From assembly GCA_017882455.1 (NCBI GenBank), contig JADGPL010000001.1, positions 1-64,000 on the forward strand: a DNA stretch of 64,000 nt. Direction: 5' to 3'. The notes beneath the pieces were generated by a model that was given only the letters and a program-made list of their open reading frames with translations, made no database searches and was not told the origin of the DNA. This DNA comes from Solirubrobacteraceae bacterium (GTDB lineage: Bacteria > Actinomycetota > Thermoleophilia > Solirubrobacterales > Solirubrobacteraceae). Of the stretch, positions 40,478 through 50,512 are shown piece by piece. The position numbers were made by a program, and so were the translations under genes. The first letter of the stretch is position 1. The number at the start of each line of letters is the position of its first letter.

Positions 40478-41328
40478 CGGCTCGCCTCGCTGCGCTCGCC
40501 GGCGCCGATCGGCTCCAGGCGCCGGATGCGGCCCTCGAACACGCTCAGCTCGCGCACCCCCACCTCGGCCAGCAGCTCGAGCGCGCGGTCGTAGTCGGCG
40601 CCGACGTCCTCGGGCCGGTGGGCGTCGCTCGAGAGCGCCACGGGCACGCCCGCCTCGACGCACATCTCGAGGAAGGCACGCGCCGGATATATCTCGCCGG
40701 CGGGCTTGCGCAGCCCGGCGGTCGACACCTCCACGGCCACGCCCGCTTCGGCGATGCCTTCCACGGCGGGCTCGTAGTAGCGGCGCAGATCCCCCTCGGG
40801 CCTACGGTTGGCGTCCCCCCAATACTTCACCAGGTCGGGATGGGCGACGATGTCGAACAGGCCGCAGCGCGCGGTCTCGCCGATCGCCTGGAAGTAGCGC
40901 CGCCATATGTCCTCGGTGCTGTGGCCGGAGCCCCACACGCTGTAGTCGTCCATGTCCACCGCGCCGTCGCGCAGGAAGTGCACCGATCCGAGCACGTAGT
41001 CGAAGTCCCGCGCCTGCAGCAGGTTGGCCATCCGATCCTCGCCGCCGGGGATGAAGTCGGCCTCGATCCCCAGGCGCAGGTCGGTCTGCTCGCGCACGAA
41101 CGAGCAGTACTCGTCGATGTCGTCGCGCGCGAAGCTCTGCCACAGCGGGTGCTGCCAGACCTCCAGGGCCTGGGTGAAGCGGTAGACGTGCTCGGAGACG
41201 CCGAGCTCGGCGATCCCGCGCTCGCTGGCCGCCTCGCGGTAGCGCTCGGCGTTGGCGGTCGTGAAGCATCGCTCGGGTGTCGCCTCGATGTCATCGGGGC
41301 GGAGGTGGAGGTGATAGTCGCTCAGCAT
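40474..41328 (-). CDS. PHP-domain phosphoesterase (histidinol-phosphatase-like)
   Basis: The 284-residue protein has the PHP metal motifs: DYHLHLRPDD (HxH), GVSEHVYRF, GIEADFIPG, GSVHFLRDG, VAHPDLVKYWG and SSDAHRPEDVG. It resembles HisK-type histidinol-phosphatases, which give histidinol from histidinol phosphate. No histidine genes lie nearby, so another phosphate ester substrate is possible. It is inserted between ispD and ispF, with a 4-bp overlap to ispF, so it is co-expressed with isoprenoid genes. Confidence 0.85.
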   Translation of the reverse strand: MLSDYHLHLRPDDIEATPERCFTTANAERYREAASERGIAELGVSEHVYRFTQALEVWQHPLWQSFARDDIDEYCSFVREQTDLRLGIEADFIPGGEDRMANLLQARDFDYVLGSVHFLRDGAVDMDDYSVWGSGHSTEDIWRRYFQAIGETARCGLFDIVAHPDLVKYWGDANRRPEGDLRRYYEPAVEGIAEAGVAVEVSTAGLRKPAGEIYPARAFLEMCVEAGVPVALSSDAHRPEDVGADYDRALELLAEVGVRELSVFEGRIRRLEPIGAGERSEASR

Positions 41329-41352
41329 TCCGGGGTGCGATTCAAGCAGGAT

Positions 41353-42021
41353 TCAGGGCCGCTGCCGGAGGCGCGCCTGGATGAGCAGCTCAGCCATGCG
41401 CAGGTCCATGGGAGTGGTCACCTTGAGGTTCTCATCGCTGGCCGGGACCACGATCACGCGTCCCCCGGCGCGCTCCACCAGCCAGGCGTCGTCGGTCGCC
41501 TGCGCGAGCTGCTCCGGGTCGACCGCCAGCGCCCGCTCGAGGGCCGAGCGGCGGAAGACCTGGGGTGTCTGCACGGCCCACAGCCGGCTGCGATCGAGTG
41601 TCTCTGAGACCGCGCCCAGGACATCGACGGCCTTGATCGTGTCGGTCACGGGCACGGCCGCGATCGCCGCGTCGGCCTCCGCGTCGGCTTCGAGCGCCGC
41701 GATCACGGCGCCGGCCAGCTCAGGCGTGAGCAGCGGGCGAGCGGCGTCCTGTACGAGCACGAGCTCACAGGCGCCCGCGGCTGCCAGCGCCCGACGCACC
41801 GAGTCCGAGCGCACGGCTCCGCCCTCGACCGCGGTGACGCCAGCGGGCGCGGGAACGCCCGGGGGCAGCGCGACCACGATCCGCTCGAGGGAATCGAGCG
41901 CCTGGAGTGCATCGATGCTCCACTGCACGAGCGGGCGCCCGGCCAGCTCGACGAGCGCCTTGGGCTGTCCTGCTCGGAGGCGCTCGCCGCTGCCGGCGGC
42001 CACGATCAGGGCGACGGTCAT
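41353..42021 (-). CDS. ispD: 2-C-methyl-D-erythritol 4-phosphate cytidylyltransferase
   Basis: The 222-residue protein has the nucleotidyltransferase loop ALIVAAGSGERLRAGQPKAL at the N-terminus. LVQDAARPLL, VTDTIKAV and WAVQTPQVFR follow, ending with DENLKVTTPMDLRMAE. It transfers CMP to methylerythritol 4-phosphate in the MEP pathway. The ATG at 42021 is in a normal position. CarD lies 70 bp upstream, as in other actinobacteria. Confidence 0.95.
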   Translation of the reverse strand: MTVALIVAAGSGERLRAGQPKALVELAGRPLVQWSIDALQALDSLERIVVALPPGVPAPAGVTAVEGGAVRSDSVRRALAAAGACELVLVQDAARPLLTPELAGAVIAALEADAEADAAIAAVPVTDTIKAVDVLGAVSETLDRSRLWAVQTPQVFRRSALERALAVDPEQLAQATDDAWLVERAGGRVIVVPASDENLKVTTPMDLRMAELLIQARLRQRP

Positions 42022-42091
42022 GACATCTTGGGGCTGTCGCGCACGCGGCAATTCAGCCGCGCTGGACGCTGCCGCGTGCGCGAGAGCCTCG

Positions 42092-42679
42092 CTACTTTGC
42101 GCCGGCCAGTGCCATCTGGCTGTGGGCCGAGTCGGCGAGCAGCTCGTCGAGGTAGCTCTCGGCCTCCTCCTCGTCCTTGTCGAGCGCATACATCAGCTCG
42201 GACGCGAGGATCTTCTTGGTGCGGGTGAACATCTGCTTCTCGCCGGTGGACAGCCCCTTCTCGCTCTCGCGGAGAGAGAGGTTGCGCACCACCTCGGCCA
42301 GCTCATAGATGTCGCCCGTCTTGATCTTGTCGCGGTTGTGCTTGAACCGACGGTTCCAGTTCTTGGGCATCTCCGAGACCTCGTCGCGCAGCACGTCGAG
42401 GACCTTCTTGACGGTCTCCTCGTCGATGACTCTGCGCAGGCCCGCCAGGGCCGCGTTCTCGGTGGGTACCCGAACGGTCATGTCGTTGTGGAGGATCTTG
42501 ATGGTGAGGTACTCCCGGCGTTCGCCGAGGATCTCCATCTCCTCCTTCTTGAGCACCTTCCCCGCGCCATGATGGGGATAGACGACGTGGTCGCCGAGCT
42601 CGAACTCGATGTACTCGACCTCGCGGGTGACCTCGAGGTCCTCTGTCAGCGTGTCTTCTTCAGTTGCTTGTGCGGGAAT
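42092..42679 (-). CDS. carD: CarD-family transcription regulator with apparent AUU start codon
   Basis: The 195-codon frame encodes the CarD RNA-polymerase-interaction domain (IEFELGDHVVYPHHGAGKV, then the EILGERREYLTIKILHNDMTVRVP Tudor-like part) and a helical C-terminal DNA-binding domain (LRRVIDEETVKKVLDVLRD, MPKNWNRRFKHNRDKI, LASELMYALDKDEEEAESYL). CarD stabilises open promoter complexes at rRNA and other promoters. No ATG, GTG or TTG exists in frame before this domain. An ATT at 42679 has a perfect AAGGAGG seven bases upstream and is the best start; a CTG at about codon 12 is the alternative. Without these the domain would be truncated. Confidence 0.93.
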   Translation of the reverse strand: MPAQATEEDTLTEDLEVTREVEYIEFELGDHVVYPHHGAGKVLKKEEMEILGERREYLTIKILHNDMTVRVPTENAALAGLRRVIDEETVKKVLDVLRDEVSEMPKNWNRRFKHNRDKIKTGDIYELAEVVRNLSLRESEKGLSTGEKQMFTRTKKILASELMYALDKDEEEAESYLDELLADSAHSQMALAGAK

Positions 42680-42686
42680 GGGTGTT

Positions 42687-42693
42687 CCTCCTT
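42687..42693 (-). promoter_or_regulatory. Ribosome-binding site defining the AUU start of carD
   Basis: The minus strand reads AAGGAGG, then seven bases (AACACCC), then ATT. It is the strongest Shine-Dalgarno in the region and has no other start codon at usable distance. Confidence 0.75.
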
Positions 42694-42724
42694 CGTTGCG
42701 AGAGACCGTGTGGCGGCCCTTGAT

Positions 42725-43834
42725 TCAAGTCTGTAGGTAGCGATCCACGAGGTTGAGCTCCTGCAGCCTGCGCAGGCCCTCGCGGATGTCCTTGGCGCGG
42801 ATCTCGCCCACGCCCTCCACCCCCTCGAGCTCCGCGTCGCTCGCCGCCAGCAGCTCTTCGAGGCCGCCGAATTCGGCGACGATGTGCGATACGACGAGCC
42901 GTGGGAGCCGCGGGATGCGTCCGAGGACGCGGAATCCGCGCGGCGAGACGGGGTAGTCGAGCGTGTTGAGCTTGCGGTCGTAGCCGAGCAGCTCCGCCAG
43001 TCGCCCGAAGTCGAGCAGGTCCTGGTGGGCGAGGCGTCCGACCTCCTCGAGCGCGGCCGCGAAGGCTTCGTCGGAGTAGCTGGAGAGGTAGTCGCGCACG
43101 AGCGCCGACTTCTCGGCGGCGGCACCGACCATGGTCTCCTCGAGCTGCATCTCGATCAGGCGGCCCTCGCTGCCCAGCTCGACGATGTAGCGCTCGATCT
43201 CCACGGCCATGCGCGTCACGAGCTCGGAGCGCTGGAGCACTGTGAGCACGTCGTGGAGGGTCGTGCCGCCCTCGAACTCGAGGGCGGTCAAGCGCGTGGA
43301 CACCTGGTCGAGGCGGGTGCGGAACTTGTCGAGCGTGGCCAGCGCCTGGTTGGCCTTGGCCAGCACGATCGGGATGTCCTCGAGGATGTACTTGACGCCG
43401 TCCACGTACACCGAGACGACCTCGCGGCGCTGGGAGATGGCGATCACGAGCGCGTCGGTCTGCTTGGAGACGCGCTCGGCGGTCCTGTGCCTGGTGCCTG
43501 TCTCGTGCGAGAGGATCGTGGGGTCGGGCATCAGCTGCACGTTGGCCATCGTGATCTTGGTGGCGTTGGCGTTGAGGATGATCGCCCCGTCCATCTTTGC
43601 GATCTGGTAGAGGAACGCGGGGGTGTAGTCGATGTCGAGCTTGATCCCACCCGAGTTCAGGAAGCTGAGGTCTTCGGGCTCGCCGATCACGATCAGTCCG
43701 CCGGTGCGGGCGTGAAGGATGCTCTCGATGCCCTCCCGCAGCGCGGTGCCCGGCGCGATCATCTCCAGGGCCCGCATGAGACCGGGATCCGGGCGTACTT
43801 CGTTGTCTACATCTTCGCCGGATCGTGGTGCCAC
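42725..43834 (-). CDS. disA: DNA integrity scanning diadenylate cyclase DisA
   Basis: The protein of about 369 residues has the N-terminal diadenylate cyclase domain with DGAIILNANATKI (DGA motif) and GTRHRTAERVSKQTDAL (RHR motif). A helical spine and C-terminal helix-hairpin-helix DNA-binding domain follow (DAELEGVEGVGEIRAKDIREGLRRL). It makes c-di-AMP from two ATP and pauses at branched DNA. A TAGAAT -10 overlaps an in-frame TTG at 43843, so the GTG at 43834 is the better start. The radA neighbour is conserved. Its product should act on the riboswitch at 4318. Confidence 0.94.
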   Translation of the reverse strand: MAPRSGEDVDNEVRPDPGLMRALEMIAPGTALREGIESILHARTGGLIVIGEPEDLSFLNSGGIKLDIDYTPAFLYQIAKMDGAIILNANATKITMANVQLMPDPTILSHETGTRHRTAERVSKQTDALVIAISQRREVVSVYVDGVKYILEDIPIVLAKANQALATLDKFRTRLDQVSTRLTALEFEGGTTLHDVLTVLQRSELVTRMAVEIERYIVELGSEGRLIEMQLEETMVGAAAEKSALVRDYLSSYSDEAFAAALEEVGRLAHQDLLDFGRLAELLGYDRKLNTLDYPVSPRGFRVLGRIPRLPRLVVSHIVAEFGGLEELLAASDAELEGVEGVGEIRAKDIREGLRRLQELNLVDRYLQT

Positions 43835-43842
43835 AATCCCCA

Positions 43843-43848
43843 ATTCTA
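43843..43848 (-). promoter_or_regulatory. -10 element of disA
   Basis: TAGAAT on the minus strand is followed by eight bases and the GTG at 43834. No clear -35 is visible. Confidence 0.4.
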
Positions 43849-43894
43849 GGGCATTTAACGATCCGTTAGCTGTTCCTATCCGGCCGCAGAGCTG

Positions 43895-45469
43895 CTATGG
43901 GGCGTTCGTATCGTCCCGCTCCTCGCCAGCGGCGACGAGTTGTGCGCGCTCACGCGCCCCCGGCTCGGGAGCCGGGCGCAGGATCCGCGGGGCGAGAGCG
44001 CCCTCTGACTCGCCCACCAGCGCCACCGGAGAGCCACCGCGATCGGCCGTCGGACGCGCCCTGGCGACAGAAGGGCCACCGGGCAGCGCCGCCGCGAGGG
44101 CCTGGCGCAGCGTGGTCACCTCGCAGGCCGTCGCGCCGCTCTCGGGCGGCGCTATGACCCCGTGCAGGCCGTGCTTGGCCGCCTCTTCCAGGCGCCGCTC
44201 GGGATGACCCACCCAGCGCAGCTCGCCCGTCAGCCCGAGCTCGCCGAAGCATGCTCTGGGCGTGCCTTTGAGCGGGACCCCGCGGCTCGCGCTGGCCACG
44301 GCCAGCGCTACGGCCAGATCGCAGCCCGGCTCATCCACGCGCACCCCGCCCACGACGTTCACGAACACATCCGAGCTACCCGTGCGGATCTTGCCGTGGC
44401 GGCCGAGGATGGCGAGCACCAAAGCCAGACGATTGCGGTCGAGGCCCGAGACGACCCTGCGGGGCTGCTCGAGCTCCGAGGGCGCAACCAGCGCCTGCAC
44501 CTCGACGAGCAGCGGCCGGGAGCCCTCCATCGCAGCCAGCACCACGCTGCCGGGGGCGCGTGTGGCCTCGGCCACGAAGCGCGCCGAGGCGTCGAGCACC
44601 TCGACCAGCCCGCCCTGTCGCATCTCGAACAGGCCCGCCTCGTTGGTGGAGCCGAAGCGGTTCTTGAGCGCGCGCAGCTCGCGATAGGGACGCTCGCGCT
44701 CGCCCTCGAACTGCAGCACGCAGTCGACCAGATGCTCGAGCACGCGCGGCCCCGCGAGCGCTCCGTCCTTGGTGACGTGGCCCACGAGGATCACCGCCAC
44801 GCCCTGGGCCTTGGCGAGGTTCATGATCCGCGCGGCCACCTCGCGCACCTGTCCGACCGATCCCGGAGCACCGGAGAGCTCGGCGGCGCCGAGCGTCTGC
44901 ACCGAATCGATCACGCACGCATCCGGGGCCTCGGCCGCGAGCGTGTCGAGCACCGCATCCAGGTCGGTCTCGGCGAGGATCGGCACGTGGAGCGCTGGGC
45001 GGGCGGGACCTAGATTGAGGCGTTCGGCGCGCAGCCTGACCTGCTCGGCGGACTCCTCACCGCTGACATAGAGGGTCTTGCGACCCGCGGCCTGAAGGTG
45101 TCCGAGCACCATGTTGGTGAGCGTCGACTTGCCGATCCCCGGGGACCCGCCCAGCAGCACGAGCGAGCCCGGCACCAACCCCCCGCCGAGCACCCGGTCG
45201 AGCTCGCCGATCCCGGTGGACATCCGCTTTACCGCCGAGGCGCCCACCTCGTGCAGCGGCCTCGGCCCGATCCTGGGCGCGCCGGGCCGCCCAGCGCCAC
45301 CGCGTGGGCTCCCAGCAGCCGACCCGCGCGCCCGCGCGCCCGCGCGGGTCGGCGTTTTCAAGGACTCCTCCACGAGCGTGTTCCAGGCCTCACAGCCCGG
45401 GCACTGCCCGTGCCACTTGGCCGACTGGAAGCCGCACTCGGAGCACACGTGGACGGTGGTTCGCGCCAT
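43895..45469 (-). CDS. radA: DNA repair protein RadA
   Basis: The 524-residue protein has the N-terminal C4 zinc finger (CSECG and CPGC, residues 9-28). An Arg/Gly-rich linker and a RecA-like ATPase follow, with Walker A GGSPGIGKST and the RadA motif KNRFGSTNE. A C-terminal Lon-like domain (about 340-480) ends the conserved part. RadA promotes branch migration of recombination intermediates. It has about 40 extra low-complexity residues at each of the linker and the C-terminus. The ATG sits six bases after TAGTCT. Confidence 0.95.
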   Translation of the reverse strand: MARTTVHVCSECGFQSAKWHGQCPGCEAWNTLVEESLKTPTRAGARARGSAAGSPRGGAGRPGAPRIGPRPLHEVGASAVKRMSTGIGELDRVLGGGLVPGSLVLLGGSPGIGKSTLTNMVLGHLQAAGRKTLYVSGEESAEQVRLRAERLNLGPARPALHVPILAETDLDAVLDTLAAEAPDACVIDSVQTLGAAELSGAPGSVGQVREVAARIMNLAKAQGVAVILVGHVTKDGALAGPRVLEHLVDCVLQFEGERERPYRELRALKNRFGSTNEAGLFEMRQGGLVEVLDASARFVAEATRAPGSVVLAAMEGSRPLLVEVQALVAPSELEQPRRVVSGLDRNRLALVLAILGRHGKIRTGSSDVFVNVVGGVRVDEPGCDLAVALAVASASRGVPLKGTPRACFGELGLTGELRWVGHPERRLEEAAKHGLHGVIAPPESGATACEVTTLRQALAAALPGGPSVARARPTADRGGSPVALVGESEGALAPRILRPAPEPGARERAQLVAAGEERDDTNAP

Positions 45470-45475
45470 CCAGCC

Positions 45476-45481
45476 AGACTA
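45476..45481 (-). promoter_or_regulatory. -10 element (leaderless) of radA
   Basis: The minus strand reads TAGTCT, six bases, then the ATG at 45469. Confidence 0.5.
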
Positions 45482-45499
45482 CGTCCCGTCGAGGACGGC

Positions 45500-46018
45500 T
45501 CAGTCGGCGCCGATGACGGTGCTGCGGCGCTCGTACAGCAGCACGTCGCGCCAGCGCCCGTCGGGCATCTGCCCGATCCGCTCGCGCACGCCCACGAGCC
45601 TGAAGCCTGCGCTCTGGTGCAGGGCGATGGAGGCTGCGTTCTCGGGAAATATCCCGGCCTCGAGCGTCCAGAACCCGGCACTCTCGGCGCTCTCGGCGAG
45701 ACCGTCGAGCAGCACGCGTCCGATGCCACGGCGCGCGTGCGCGGGATCCACGTAGACGCTCACGGCCCCCACTCCGCGGTAGACGGCCCTGGGTGAGACG
45801 GGGGTGAGGGCGGCCCAGCCGAGCACCTCTCCTCCCTCGCCACGGGCCAGCACGGCCGGATACCCGGCCCGCTTGTCCGACCAGTCCGCCCAGCCCGGGG
45901 CGCTCGGCTCGAACGTGGCGTTGCCGCCGGCGATGCCCGCCTCATAGATGCGGGCAGCCGCCGGCCAGTCCCCCGAGGTCAGAGGAGCCAGCAGGACCCG
46001 GTCGATCTGTGCGCTCAG
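45500..46018 (-). CDS. GNAT-family N-acetyltransferase (phosphinothricin-acetyltransferase-like), start uncertain
   Basis: About 172 residues match the PAT/YwnH-like GNAT group: AARIYEAGIAGGNATFEPSAPGW, WAALTPVSPRAVYRGVGAVSVYVDPAHARRGIGRVLLDGL (the acetyl-CoA loop RRGIGR), and SAGFRLVGVRERIG. Such enzymes acetylate amino groups, some giving resistance to phosphinothricin or methionine sulfoximine. No ATG, GTG or TTG precedes the domain outside the clpC gene, so a CTG at 46018 or an internal start is likely. It lies 10 bp after clpC, so it may be translated by coupling. Confidence 0.75.
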   Translation of the reverse strand: MSAQIDRVLLAPLTSGDWPAAARIYEAGIAGGNATFEPSAPGWADWSDKRAGYPAVLARGEGGEVLGWAALTPVSPRAVYRGVGAVSVYVDPAHARRGIGRVLLDGLAESAESAGFWTLEAGIFPENAASIALHQSAGFRLVGVRERIGQMPDGRWRDVLLYERRSTVIGAD

Positions 46019-46028
46019 CTGCGTGCGC

Positions 46029-48629
<2,601 letters not shown>

Positions 48630-48814
48630 TGTGTGATCCCTTCCTACCTAGGACGGTGCCTCAAAAGCTTTGTGGTCCGGATGACGCCTCTGGAGTCAGT
48701 CTACCAATCGACCCCCCTGCTCTATCGGGGTCATCGGCAGCGCGGGGGTGGGCCTTGACCATCGGGTGTCGGGTGTGCCGATCGGCGCATGCAACACGCC
48801 AGGCTGACGGTGTG

Positions 48815-48908
48815 CTGGTCGGCGCATGCGCCGACCAGAGGACCCGCGCATGCGCGGGTCCAAGCAGGGTCGCATGCGACCCTGCCGGCCTCGCCGCATG
48901 CGGCGAGG
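48815..48908. repeat. Array of four perfect palindromes with CGCATGCG centres, 24-bp period
   Basis: Palindromes of 24, 22, 22 and 20 bp occupy 48815-48838, 48840-48861, 48864-48885 and 48889-48908. All share the central CGCATGCG, but the arms differ: CTGGTCGG, GGACCCG, GCAGGGT and CCTCGC, each matched exactly by its own reverse complement on the other side. Centres are at 48826.5, 48850.5, 48874.5 and 48898.5, exactly 24 bp apart. Each unit can form a hairpin in RNA from either strand or a cruciform in DNA. Confidence 0.9.
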
Positions 48909-48928
48909 ACCAACTACACATCGCGGCA

Positions 48929-48972
48929 GGGGCGACTCGCGCGCCCACGCGCACACGCGCGCAAGTCGCCCC
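48929..48972. terminator. Long GC-rich stem-loop next to the palindrome array, probable lysS terminator
   Basis: GGGGCGACT pairs with AGTCGCCCC; inside, after one mismatch, GCGCGC pairs with GCGCGC. The loop is about 12 nt and there is no T tract. It lies 31 bp after the lysS stop on the minus strand. Confidence 0.5.
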
Positions 48973-49003
48973 GAGATGAAACACCCTGCGGCCAGCGCAC
49001 CCC

Positions 49004-50500
49004 TCAGTCGCGCATGGCCGGGAACAGCACGACCTCGCGGATCGAGTCGGCTCCGGTGAGCAGCATCACGAGCCGGTCGATGCCGAGCCCGACGCCGCCG
49101 GAGGGCGGCATTCCCTGCTCGAGCGCTTCCACGAACAGCTCGTCATAGGGCTGTGACTCCTCGGCGCCGAGTGTCTCCAGCCGCTGCTGAGCCACGAACC
49201 GCTCACGCTGGGCATCCGCGTCGATCAGCTCACTGAAGGCGTTGGCTATCTCCATCCCCCCGGCAAACGCCTCCCAGCGCTCGACCAGCCCCTCCTCGGA
49301 GCGATGCTCGCGGGCGAGCGGCGAGAGCTCGACCGGGTAGTCGAACACGAAGGTGGGCTGCTGCAGCGAGGGCTCGACGTGCTTGGAGAGCAGATCGTCT
49401 GCGAGCTGCGGCCAGGCGAGCCCCTCTGTCTGCATCGCGAGGCCGGCCGCGACGATGGCCGCGCGCAGGGACTCGGCGTCGCGGTTGGCCATCACGTCGA
49501 TTCCGGTCGCCTCCTCGATCGAGCCGGCGAAGCTCACCCTTTGCCACGGCGAGGAGAAGTCGAGCTCGCCGGAGTATCCGACCGCCTGCGCGGCCGCTCG
49601 GACCGCCTCTTCCAGGCGTCGGGCCTCCTCCTCGTAGTCAGCGTAGGCCTCATACCACTCGACCATCGTGAACTCCGGGTTGTGCTTGTGGGAGATGCCC
49701 TCGTTGCGAAAGTCCTTGCCGAGCTCATATACGCGCTCGAGCCCTCCGACGATGCAGCGCTTGAGATACAGCTCGGTGGCGATGCGCAGGTACAGGTCCC
49801 GATCGAGGGCGTTGTGGTGGGTGGTGAACGGGCGCGCCAGGGCTCCCCCGTAGAGGGGCTGCAGGACCGGGGTCTCAACCTCGATGAACCCCTGCCCGTC
49901 CAGATATGAGCGCACCGCGGAGATGAGCTTGGCGCGATCGGCGAAGCGCCTGCGCGTGTCCTCGTTGGCGATCAGGTCGAGCTCCCGTCTGCGGTGGCGC
50001 GTCTCCACGTCGCTGAGGCCGTGGTGCTTGTCGGGCGGAGGACGCAGCGCCTTGGCGAGGATCCGGAAGGCGTCCACCCGCAGCGTGAGCTCTCCGTGGC
50101 GGCTGCGCAGCACCGCCCCGTCCACGCCCAGCAGGTCGCCGAGATCGAGCGAGGTGAGCCGCTCGAAGGCCTCCTTGCCGAGCACGTCCACACGCGCGTG
50201 CAGCTGGATCTTGCCGCTGCGATCGACCAGGTCGAGGAAGGCCGCCCGTCCGGCGCCGCGGCGGGCGGCGATGCGCCCGGCGACCCGATGGCGATCCTCG
50301 GTCTCCTCGCCGTCGGCGAGATGGGCGTAGGCGTCGAGGATCGTCGAGATCGGCTCGACGTCGGGATAGGCGTAGGGGAACGCCTCGGGGTCGCTCGCGG
50401 CGAGACGCTGCGCCTTGGCGCGACGCTCGGCGATCAGCTCCGCCAGCCCGTGCCGCGAGGACTCGCCGGCCGGACCGCCCTCCTGCTCGGACCCGCCCAT
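49004..50500 (-). CDS. lysS: Lysyl-tRNA synthetase (class II)
   Basis: The 498-residue protein has the OB-fold anticodon-binding domain (about 70-160) and class II motifs. YELGKDFRNEGISHKHNPEF is motif 2 and GVGLGIDRLVMLLTGADSIREVVLFP is motif 3, with EVETPVLQPLYGGALARPF before them. It charges tRNA-Lys. An N-terminal charged extension of about 15 residues is additional. It lies 12 bp downstream of greA, so the two form an operon. A leaderless or internal promoter is not evident. Confidence 0.96.
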   Translation of the reverse strand: MGGSEQEGGPAGESSRHGLAELIAERRAKAQRLAASDPEAFPYAYPDVEPISTILDAYAHLADGEETEDRHRVAGRIAARRGAGRAAFLDLVDRSGKIQLHARVDVLGKEAFERLTSLDLGDLLGVDGAVLRSRHGELTLRVDAFRILAKALRPPPDKHHGLSDVETRHRRRELDLIANEDTRRRFADRAKLISAVRSYLDGQGFIEVETPVLQPLYGGALARPFTTHHNALDRDLYLRIATELYLKRCIVGGLERVYELGKDFRNEGISHKHNPEFTMVEWYEAYADYEEEARRLEEAVRAAAQAVGYSGELDFSSPWQRVSFAGSIEEATGIDVMANRDAESLRAAIVAAGLAMQTEGLAWPQLADDLLSKHVEPSLQQPTFVFDYPVELSPLAREHRSEEGLVERWEAFAGGMEIANAFSELIDADAQRERFVAQQRLETLGAEESQPYDELFVEALEQGMPPSGGVGLGIDRLVMLLTGADSIREVVLFPAMRD

Positions 50501-50512
50501 CTCCGGCTGAGC

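Larger units (their letters stand above)
48630..49003. other. 374-bp intergenic region between lysS and clpC, rich in palindromes
   Basis: Both flanking genes read leftward, so this region holds the end of the lysS transcript and the clpC promoter. From right to left it has a GC-rich stem-loop (48929-48972), four perfect palindromes at 24-bp spacing (48815-48908) and a half-palindrome GGCGCATGC (48784-48792). A GACCCC/GGGGTC hairpin (48710-48732) and the clpC leader with its ribosome-binding site follow. All short frames here are repetitive and coding is not supported. Confidence 0.75.

Noticed and set aside
48815-48908. CRISPR array
   Set aside because: Units are palindromes with an 8-bp common centre and no spacers; there are no 25-40 bp identical repeats and no cas genes.
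48731-48984. Several short open frames across the palindrome array (for example repeated ACxxxxxx units on the minus strand)
   Set aside because: The 24-bp period is a multiple of three, so the palindromes create open repeated frames on both strands. There is no ribosome-binding site or protein-like composition.
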